From: CAZVWW01 sp964631265
Lineage (GTDB): Bacteria > Thermotogota > Thermotogae > MWEM01
Length of the DNA stretch: 5,117 nucleotides
Direction of reading: 5' to 3'
Assembly (NCBI GenBank): GCA_964631265.1
Contig: CAZVWW010000151.1
Coordinates: forward strand, 1 to 5,117
Part shown: piece by piece, positions 1-3,830 of the stretch
Numbering within the stretch: position 1 is the stretch's first letter
Layout of the letters: every line of letters begins with the position of its first letter
Notes under the pieces: generated by a model
Told to the model about the DNA's origin: nothing
Database searches by the model: none
What the model saw: only the letters and a program-made list of their open reading frames with translations
Translations under genes and position numbers: made by a program

Positions 1-2
1 GT

Positions 3-140
3 AAAGGTTATCACCTTTTCTCTCATGCCGACAATCAGTCATCGGTAGTCACCGGAAGGGGGACCTATCCCCCTGATTTCGAGTCATGCGACGCGCTTGC
101 CGGTCAGGGGTATAATATAATGAAAAACCGCGGTTTTTGA
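3..140 (+). CDS. Probable 3' end of an unrecognised gene (partial)
   Basis: A reading frame is open from the left edge of the window to a TGA at 138-140, giving about 45 residues. It begins KGYHLFSHAD and ends GQGYNIMKNRGF. The residue mix looks protein-like and a hairpin with a T-rich tail on the same strand follows 22 bases later, as expected after a real gene end. I do not recognise the family. A 45-codon open frame can arise by chance, so the support is mostly positional. If real, the gene converges on the phosphofructokinase gene with 67 bases between their stop codons. Confidence 0.4.
   Translation, partial: KGYHLFSHADNQSSVVTGRGTYPPDFESCDALAGQGYNIMKNRGF
57..110. repeat. Overlapping alternative inverted repeats
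   Basis: AGGGGG at 57-62 is complementary to CCCCCT at 69-74, with a 6-base loop. CCCCTGA at 70-76 is also complementary to TCAGGGG at 104-110. The two pairings share bases 70-74 and so exclude each other. They lie inside the probable 3' coding fragment, so they may be incidental. No known riboswitch is recognised here. Confidence 0.3.
123..138. repeat. 16-bp perfect palindrome
   Basis: AAAAACCG is followed directly by CGGTTTTT, a perfect dyad with no spacer. It overlaps the last codons of the probable gene ending at 140. Read on the minus strand it is followed by a T/A-rich stretch and could act as a weak terminator for phosphofructokinase transcripts. The stem has few G-C pairs once a loop is allowed, so that role is uncertain. 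Confidence 0.45.
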
Positions 141-162
141 GCGTTGTCCCCCCTTCCAACAT

Positions 163-209
163 GGCGGTGACACCTTTTCCGGAAAGGCGTCACCGCCCTT
201 TTTCTATTT
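163..209 (+). terminator. Intrinsic terminator between convergent genes
   Basis: GGCGGTGAC at 163-171 pairs perfectly with GTCACCGCC at 189-197. The stem continues with CCTTT (173-177) against AAAGG (183-187) around a 5-base loop. The tail CTTTTTCTATTT follows on the plus strand, so the main orientation is for a plus-strand gene ending upstream. Position 172/188 is an A-C mismatch in plus-strand RNA but a G-U wobble in minus-strand RNA. The hairpin therefore also folds well at the 3' end of the phosphofructokinase message, although no U-run follows there. It could stop both strands. Confidence 0.65.
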
Positions 210-1458
210 AATCAACCTTCTTCTTCTCCATCACATACTTCAGATTGGCATAGACGGGTATGCCAAGATGGTAATTATCCGGCGCCTCGCCCTTGATGAG
301 GGGGAGGGCGTATTCCATGAAACCTTCGGTGACGTTGAGGGCTTCGGCATCGATGTACTCGGCCGGCAGGGTTCTGGTCTTTCCGGCAATCCTGGAGAGG
401 GGAACGAAGTCGAAATGCCGGATATACGGGGTGCCCATGTCCCGGATGATAACGGTCATCATATCCGACAAGCCGTCCCGGACCATCCAGAAGACGGAGC
501 GGGCACCGGCCTCTATGGCATCCTGCCAGTCCGCGAGACTTGCGATGTGTCTCGAGGAGCGCTGGAGATAGTCGGGGAGGCCGGTGTGTACCTTGACGTT
601 CAGCTTCTCTCTCACCATCTTTTCCAATGTGAAGCATATCTTTCCCAGTTGAACGTTTCCAAACGAATCGGTGTAGCCGGCGGTGGAGATGAAATTCCCG
701 TTGTCATCTTTCAACGCCTCTGATGCCACCACGGAACAGAATCCTTTTGTTTGGATCTCCTCTTCAACGCGTGTGAGGAAGGCCTCTTCTGAAAAGGGGA
801 TCTCGGGCAGCAGAATAACGGACGGGCCGGCCTCCCCGTTGATCCTTGAGAGGGCTGAGGAGGCGGCGAGCCATCCGGCATGGCGTCCCATGGACTCGAG
901 GATAAAGACCTTTGTCGAAGAGGCGGCCATGGATTTCAAATCCTTTGTGGCCTCCAGGATGGCGGTTGCCGTGAATTTGGCGGCGGAGCCATATCCGGGG
1001 CAGTAATCCGTGTAGAGGAGATCGTTGTCAACGGTCTTGGGGATCCCGATGACTCTCAGATCCAGTCCGTTCTCCTTTGCGTAGGTTGATATGGCGTGAG
1101 CGGTTTCCATGGAGTCGTTTCCACCGTTGTAAAGAAAGTACCCGATATCATGCGCCCGGAAGACCTTGAAGATCCGCTCCAATTTTTCCCGGTCGGGGCC
1201 TCCCTCGCGGGAGGAGATCTTGACCCGGCACGATCCGAAGATGCCGCCGGGTGTGTAGGGGATCTTTTCAATCTCATTCGGACTTTCTGCGTTGAGATGA
1301 TAAAGCTGCTCGTCGAGAACCCCCTGAATACCGTTCTTGGCAGCGTACACCTCGTTGATCTGCGGGAGGGTCAGGGCCGCCCTGATCGCCCCGTATGCCG
1401 AGGCGTTTATAACCGGTGTCACCCCGCCGGACTGGGCATATAAAAGATTCTTTGGCAA
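208..1458 (-). CDS. pfp: PPi-dependent 6-phosphofructokinase (B2-type)
   Basis: This cytoplasmic glycolytic enzyme should catalyse the reversible transfer of phosphate from pyrophosphate to fructose 6-phosphate, giving fructose 1,6-bisphosphate. Numbered from the TTG start (416 aa), the N-terminal loop is YAQSGGVT (7-14). GGNDS is at 112-116 and PKTVDND at 140-146, with D144 as the expected catalytic base. MGRHAGW (190-196) is the sugar-phosphate binding motif. Asp in GGND replaces the second Gly of the ATP-enzyme GGDG motif, and Lys replaces Gly in PKTVDND. Both changes mark PPi rather than ATP as donor. The layout resembles the group II B2 enzymes described in methanotrophs such as Methylococcus. 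The length is normal and no active-site residue looks lost. The gene is divergent from the XRE regulator and has a consensus promoter of its own. Start choice: GTG at 1467 overlaps the Shine-Dalgarno site, whereas TTG at 1458 lies at proper spacing and gives the N-terminus MPKNLLYAQSGG. Confidence 0.93.
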   Translation of the reverse strand: MPKNLLYAQSGGVTPVINASAYGAIRAALTLPQINEVYAAKNGIQGVLDEQLYHLNAESPNEIEKIPYTPGGIFGSCRVKISSREGGPDREKLERIFKVFRAHDIGYFLYNGGNDSMETAHAISTYAKENGLDLRVIGIPKTVDNDLLYTDYCPGYGSAAKFTATAILEATKDLKSMAASSTKVFILESMGRHAGWLAASSALSRINGEAGPSVILLPEIPFSEEAFLTRVEEEIQTKGFCSVVASEALKDDNGNFISTAGYTDSFGNVQLGKICFTLEKMVREKLNVKVHTGLPDYLQRSSRHIASLADWQDAIEAGARSVFWMVRDGLSDMMTVIIRDMGTPYIRHFDFVPLSRIAGKTRTLPAEYIDAEALNVTEGFMEYALPLIKGEAPDNYHLGIPVYANLKYVMEKKKVD

Positions 1459-1474
1459 AACAATCACTTCCTTT
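1459..1474 (-). promoter_or_regulatory. Shine-Dalgarno site selecting a TTG start
   Basis: The minus strand reads AAAAGGAAGTGATTGTT directly before TTG at 1458. AAGGAAGTGAT differs from the full anti-16S complement AAGGAGGTGAT at one position. The GTG inside this stretch (1467-1465) is the longer frame's start, but only two bases separate it from AGGA, so it is more likely part of the ribosome-binding site. Confidence 0.65.
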
Positions 1475-1487
1475 TGTTATTTAGGGC

Positions 1488-1496
1488 ATTATACCA
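1488..1496 (-). promoter_or_regulatory. Possible second promoter (extended -10) for the phosphofructokinase gene
   Basis: The minus strand reads TGGTATAAT here, a perfect TATAAT with the TG of an extended -10 element. No -35 match lies at 16-18 bases upstream, which is C-rich. A start near 1481 would give a leader of about 22 bases and bypass the hairpin just upstream. The motif is clear; its activity is inferred. Confidence 0.4.
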
Positions 1497-1522
1497 AAAA
1501 AAGAACCCCCGGGGAGGGGGGT
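1494..1522 (-). terminator. Terminator-like hairpin in the phosphofructokinase leader
   Basis: On the minus strand ACCCCC (1522-1517) pairs with GGGGGT (1510-1505) around a 6-base loop, followed by TCTTTTTTT (1504-1496). This is the form of an intrinsic terminator: a six-pair, nearly all-GC stem and a U-run. It lies between the strong upstream promoter (1567-1595) and the start codon, in the sense orientation. No gene ends here, so attenuation or pausing within the leader is the natural reading. Confidence 0.5.
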
Positions 1523-1536
1523 GGGGAAGTGTGGGG
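1511..1536 (+). other. G-quadruplex motif
   Basis: The plus strand has four G-runs: GGGG (1511-1514), GGGGGG (1516-1521), GGGG (1523-1526) and GGGG (1533-1536). The separators are A, T and AAGTGT. This meets the usual four-run definition with short loops. It lies on the template strand for phosphofructokinase transcription and overlaps the leader hairpin. The motif is seen directly; folding in the cell is not shown. Confidence 0.6.
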
Positions 1537-1566
1537 TTTGTATGTCTTTCTATGATTTTCGAACCA

Positions 1567-1595
1567 ATTATAGACTGATTCGTACAATTTGTCAA
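1567..1595 (-). promoter_or_regulatory. Perfect sigma-70/sigma-A promoter for the phosphofructokinase gene
   Basis: The minus strand reads TTGACA (1595-1590), a 17-base spacer, then TATAAT (1572-1567). All twelve consensus bases match at the optimal spacing. Transcription should begin near 1560, giving a leader of about 100 bases that holds a hairpin with a U-run. The 11-bp word TTCGTACAATT lies inside the spacer (1579-1589), where a bound protein would block RNA polymerase. Confidence 0.85.
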
Positions 1596-1641
1596 GTTAA
1601 GACTCTGAAAAGATTTGAAGAATGATATTTTTCGTACAATT
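1579..1641 (+). repeat. Direct repeat TTCGTACAATT, two copies
   Basis: The 11-bp word occurs at 1579-1589 and 1631-1641, 52 bp apart start to start, about five helical turns. The first copy is in the spacer of the phosphofructokinase promoter and the second forms one half of the inverted repeat at 1628-1652. Both are candidate sites for the XRE protein encoded next door, by proximity only. Confidence 0.6.
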
Positions 1642-1652
1642 AGTATGAAAAA
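1628..1652. promoter_or_regulatory. Candidate operator, 25-bp inverted repeat
   Basis: The left arm TTTTTCGTAC (1628-1637) and right arm GTATGAAAAA (1643-1652) are complementary at 9 of 10 positions, around a 5-base centre AATTA. The size and symmetry fit a dimeric HTH_3 repressor. It lies upstream of the XRE -10 element, at roughly -63 to -39 from the expected start, and about 70-90 bases upstream of the phosphofructokinase start point. Confidence 0.55.
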
Positions 1653-1675
1653 GTGTGGTTATGAGCCCCTTTTTA

Positions 1676-1684
1676 TGATATAAT
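1676..1684 (+). promoter_or_regulatory. Extended -10 promoter of the XRE gene
   Basis: TGATATAAT is a perfect TATAAT with the upstream TG of an extended -10. The -35 region (near 1656-1661, TGGTTA) is poor. A start near 1691 gives a leader of about 28 bases. The ribosome-binding site is modest: GGATGTG at 1707-1713, five bases before the ATG at 1719. Confidence 0.6.
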
Positions 1685-1718
1685 TGTTCCTGAAAAGCTT
1701 ATCATTGGATGTGTCAAT

Positions 1719-2102
1719 ATGACGAAAAGACCGGTTAATTCAAAATTAGGGGAAAGATTGAAAAGGCTCCGAAAGGAAAATCGGATGAACCAGTCCGAGC
1801 TGGCGAAAGCGCTCGGGTTGAATATGTCATCGATTTCTTCTTATGAGAGAGGGGTCAGAAGCCCGTCAAAGAAGGTTGTGATTAAACTCGCCCGTCTCTT
1901 CGGCTGCTCGATTGAATACCTGCTNNNNNNNNNNNNNNNNNNNNNNNNNNNNNNNNNNNNNNNNNNNNNNNNNNNNNNNNNNNNNNNNNNNNNNNNNNNN
2001 NNNNNNNNNNNNNNNNNNNNNNNNGTCTTCTACAGCCCGCAGGAATGGGAACGCGACTGCCAACTGGTCGGAAAGGTCATCGAAACCCGGTACACCTTTT
2101 AA
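1719..2102 (+). CDS. XRE-family (HTH_3) transcriptional regulator, interrupted by an assembly gap
   Basis: This is a cytoplasmic DNA-binding protein with an N-terminal Cro/CI-type domain. Residues 10-66 form the HTH_3 fold. Helix 2 is around QSELAKALG (25-33), and the recognition helix is around NMSSISSYERG (35-45). RSPSKKVVIKLARLFGCSIEYLL (47-69) matches the usual end of the domain. Sequence is lost from 1925 to 2024. The frame reopens at 2025 and ends at TAA 2100-2102, but the N-run is a conventional 100-base placeholder, so continuity of frame and true length are unknown. The gene is divergent from the phosphofructokinase gene, and repeated candidate operators fill the space between them. 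That suggests autoregulation and possibly control of phosphofructokinase; the target is inferred. The HTH assignment is firm. Effector domain and function are not visible. Confidence 0.8.
   Translation: MTKRPVNSKLGERLKRLRKENRMNQSELAKALGLNMSSISSYERGVRSPSKKVVIKLARLFGCSIEYLXXXXXXXXXXXXXXXXXXXXXXXXXXXXXXXXXXVFYSPQEWERDCQLVGKVIETRYTF
1925..2024. other. Assembly gap (100 N)
   Basis: There are exactly 100 N. This is the usual placeholder for a scaffold gap of unknown size, so the real distance may differ greatly. Nothing can be said about its content except that coding sequence enters on the left and appears to leave on the right. Confidence 0.97.
2025..2102 (+). CDS. C-terminal coding fragment after the gap
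   Basis: The 25 residues VFYSPQEWERDC...ETRYTF run to a TAA at 2100-2102. Third codon positions are mostly G or C, as expected for coding DNA here. The stop overlaps the opposing methyltransferase stop within TTAA (2099-2102), a typical compact convergent arrangement. It may be the tail of the XRE protein or of a separate gene lying in the gap; the family is not recognised. Confidence 0.5.
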   Translation, partial: VFYSPQEWERDCQLVGKVIETRYTF

Positions 2103-3322
2103 ACCTTTTGAGCCTGACAGGCCCACTGGTGTATCTTGGAGTCTTTCTTCAAGACGTTGGAGAGATCGCCTCTGGATTTGGTGAAACCGAAGGTGGACGC
2201 TTCCAAAATCTCGAAGTCTTTCAGAGAATCCTTGATCGTCTCAAGCATCAACATCTTTCTGACGTTCCGGTACTCGGGGTTCAGTTCTGACGATCTCGGT
2301 TTCAGGTAGATGTACGTACCGTACCATATCCCGCCCTTTTTCATATAGGGTTCAATGTGGTCGATGAGAAATTCCTGATTCTGGAAGACATGATTCGTTG
2401 TGCCGAAGATATCGAGCACGCAGTCGATGGTATTCCTTTTGAGCGGCAGCTGTGAATAATCACAGGCGATAAAGACCGAGTTCTGCCCGATGCCGTTCTT
2501 TTCAAGAAGGGTTTTGGTCCTTCTCAACTGATCGGGATTGATGTCGGTGGCAATAAACGTGTTGGACTCGTCGAGTTCCTTGATCAGCGTTGTCATAACC
2601 ATTCCGTTTCCAGTACCGAGTTCGACGATCCAGTCGTCCTTCATGGTTTCAACCTGCATCCGCTTTGTCACCCACTGAAACGATTTTTGCGTAAAGCTGA
2701 TAAAGAGGGTGTCTGTCTGCTCGAGATAGTCCTCGGGAGAGATCTTGTTCGGTTCCATGATCGGTTCCGCCTCTTTTTCAGCGGTCTCTGTGATGATGAT
2801 CCCGTCTTCAATAACGGCGGAATAACCGCATTCGCATTTAAGCTCCCCGTTGTAAATGGCATTGCCGTCCACGGTGGCATCGTACAATTTGAGGGTGTTC
2901 TGGCACTTGGGGCAGTACAGAAAGTTGAAAAAAGAGAGGGGGATCCCGATCTTTGTTTTCAGGGTCTTTTTCATCGTATCGATCTCGTTCAGCTTCTTAT
3001 CGATGTTGTTGATGGCCTCTTCTATCTCTTTTTTCTCTTCAACCAGGTCCTCGCGCTTCTCCGAGAAGAACCCCGCGTAGTACGCCAGATTCGTTCTGTC
3101 AATCAGATTGGTGAGGCGTTTGAAAGAGAGGATCTTCTTAATCTCGGTGATCTTGAACCGCATCTGTTTGAGTTCTCTGATAAGCTTCATGTCCTCAATA
3201 CATTTATCATCAAACTTATACTGCCCGTGCCGTTTCTCGGGCAGGATCATTCCGTTGTCGATGTAGTAGCGTATTGTGTCGATGCGCAGATCAAACTTTC
3301 GGGCAAATTCGCCTATTTTCAT
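2099..3322 (-). CDS. MerR-type regulator fused to zinc ribbon and SAM methyltransferase
   Basis: The protein has 407 aa and three parts. Residues 1-68 are a MerR winged helix (MKIGEFARKFDLRIDTIRYY, then NGMILPEK). About 85-122 is a charged helical stretch, probably the dimerising coiled coil. Residues 137-166 form a zinc ribbon with CPKC (137-140) and CECG (163-166). From about 205 there is a class I Rossmann methyltransferase, with SAM motif VELGTGNG (233-240), the acidic end of strand 2 at D260 (ATDIN) and a further D288 (ACDYSQLPL). It may sense or use S-adenosylmethionine while binding DNA; the methyl acceptor is unknown. The start at 3322 has AAAGGAG five bases upstream (3334-3328). It also begins exactly at the conserved MerR N-terminus. 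A longer in-frame start at 3478 would add 52 unrelated residues and has no such support. It lies 176 bases downstream of the small TM1266-like gene on the same strand and may be co-transcribed with it and enolase. Confidence 0.85.
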   Translation of the reverse strand: MKIGEFARKFDLRIDTIRYYIDNGMILPEKRHGQYKFDDKCIEDMKLIRELKQMRFKITEIKKILSFKRLTNLIDRTNLAYYAGFFSEKREDLVEEKKEIEEAINNIDKKLNEIDTMKKTLKTKIGIPLSFFNFLYCPKCQNTLKLYDATVDGNAIYNGELKCECGYSAVIEDGIIITETAEKEAEPIMEPNKISPEDYLEQTDTLFISFTQKSFQWVTKRMQVETMKDDWIVELGTGNGMVMTTLIKELDESNTFIATDINPDQLRRTKTLLEKNGIGQNSVFIACDYSQLPLKRNTIDCVLDIFGTTNHVFQNQEFLIDHIEPYMKKGGIWYGTYIYLKPRSSELNPEYRNVRKMLMLETIKDSLKDFEILEASTFGFTKSRGDLSNVLKKDSKIHQWACQAQKV

Positions 3323-3372
3323 GCGGACTCCTTTCGGGATAAGTGTGATTGAAGAACCGGATAACCAACCGG

Positions 3373-3455
3373 GGAAAGGGGAGTGAATCGGCCTCGTTTC
3401 TACGGACTGTCTTTTGTCCGCAATCCCTGCAGCGTGTCGAGCCGCTCCCCTTTTT
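3373..3455 (-). promoter_or_regulatory. Possible structured RNA leader of the MerR-methyltransferase gene
   Basis: Nested complementary arms lie upstream of the gene. The outer stem is AAAGGGGAG (3375-3383) with CTCCCCTTT (3445-3453). The next stem is CGGC+TCG (3389-3392, 3394-3396) with CGAGCCG (3438-3444), with one bulged base. An inner hairpin pairs 3401-3407 with 3416-3422. In the inner hairpin, 3402/3421 is an A-C mismatch on the plus strand but a G-U pair in minus-strand RNA, which points to the transcript that reads into the gene. It matches no riboswitch class I know. An alternative is a DNA-level inverted repeat or a chance fold. Confidence 0.4.
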
Positions 3456-3458
3456 CCT

Positions 3459-3470
3459 AACTCTGGAGTT
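3459..3470. promoter_or_regulatory. 12-bp dyad, possible operator
   Basis: AACTC and GAGTT flank a TG centre, giving a short dyad about 137 bases upstream of the MerR-methyltransferase start. MerR proteins bind dyads between promoter elements, but I see no convincing -35/-10 pair around this one. It is recorded as a candidate only. Confidence 0.3.
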
Positions 3471-3498
3471 GAATCCATTTAGAGTGAAAAGAAAAAAA

Positions 3499-3756
3499 CT
3501 ACTTATCCAGTGATAATCTCATAAACTCGGCTGAACAGTCTTTGATCAGATTGAGTTTTCTGGCGAGTTCCTCATGCTTTTCGGGATCGCCCACGAGTTC
3601 AAGGATGATCAGGCCCTCATCGGAACAGTTGTCCAGGACGCCCTCGTGGCATCCGAGTCTCATCTTGATCAGACAACCCCACCCGGTCAGGAGCTTCTGA
3701 ACCTTCTCTGCGGTCTCTTTTCTTCTGCCAACCATTATGGCCATGATAGTCTTCAT
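3499..3756 (-). CDS. Small TM1266-like (ACT/NikR-fold) protein, probable regulator
   Basis: This 85-aa soluble protein has alternating strand and helix character. It opens with MKTIMAIMVGRRKETAEKVQ, continues GCLIKMRLGCHEG (27-39), then EGLIILELVG (47-56), and ends with a helix and a last strand. This order resembles the ferredoxin-like ACT/NikR C-terminal fold of the small TM1266 family, some members of which are annotated as putative regulators of iron-only hydrogenase systems. No DNA-binding domain is present. Four cysteines (28, 35, 44 and about 74) could bind metal, but this is not established. The start has a strong GGAGGTG (3770-3764) seven bases upstream. The gene follows enolase by 74 bases, across a hairpin, and precedes the MerR-methyltransferase gene, so it is likely part of one minus-strand unit. 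The family call comes from remembered sequence pattern, and the function is open. Confidence 0.65.
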   Translation of the reverse strand: MKTIMAIMVGRRKETAEKVQKLLTGWGCLIKMRLGCHEGVLDNCSDEGLIILELVGDPEKHEELARKLNLIKDCSAEFMRLSLDK

Positions 3757-3787
3757 ACGACTGCACCTCCGTTAATATTGTAAGTAA

Positions 3788-3817
3788 ACCGGAGACGGGA
3801 AATACCCGCTCTCCGGT
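3788..3817 (-). terminator. Hairpin after enolase
   Basis: ACCGGAGA (3788-3795) pairs with TCTCCGGT (3810-3817). CGGG (3796-3799) pairs with CCCG (3805-3808), with one bulged base and a 5-base loop, giving 12 pairs. On the minus strand only TTTACTTAC follows, so it is a weak terminator at best. Partial termination or protection of the enolase message from 3' decay would fit its place between two genes of a likely operon. Confidence 0.5.
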
Positions 3818-3830
3818 GATATCATTTTAT

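Noticed and set aside
111..116. TATAAT on the plus strand at the left edge as a promoter.
   Set aside because: No -35 element or TG extension lies at proper spacing, no gene starts downstream on that strand, and it falls within a probable coding end.
1556..1570. A third, degenerate copy of the operator word (TTTTCGAACCAATTA).
   Set aside because: It needs mismatches and a one-base insertion to align, too weak to list as a repeat.
2880..2891. A third occurrence of the candidate operator word (TCGTACAATTTG), inside the methyltransferase coding region.
   Set aside because: A single 12-base match within 5 kb is expected about once by chance, and it encodes ordinary residues with no dyad around it.
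2687..3352. A 221-residue plus-strand open frame opposite the MerR-methyltransferase gene.
   Set aside because: It is the antisense shadow of a gene with clear domains. It shows no recognisable motif and no Shine-Dalgarno site that I could support.
3340..3360. A MerR-type long-spacer promoter (TTGGTT, about 20 bases, TTATCC) just before the MerR-methyltransferase gene.
   Set aside because: Both hexamers match the consensus poorly, so I could not separate it from background.
3323..3478. A 52-residue N-terminal extension of the MerR-methyltransferase frame (start at 3478).
   Set aside because: The internal ATG at 3322 has AAAGGAG at ideal distance and begins at the conserved MerR N-terminus. 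The extension is unlike any MerR protein and coincides with the stem structure.
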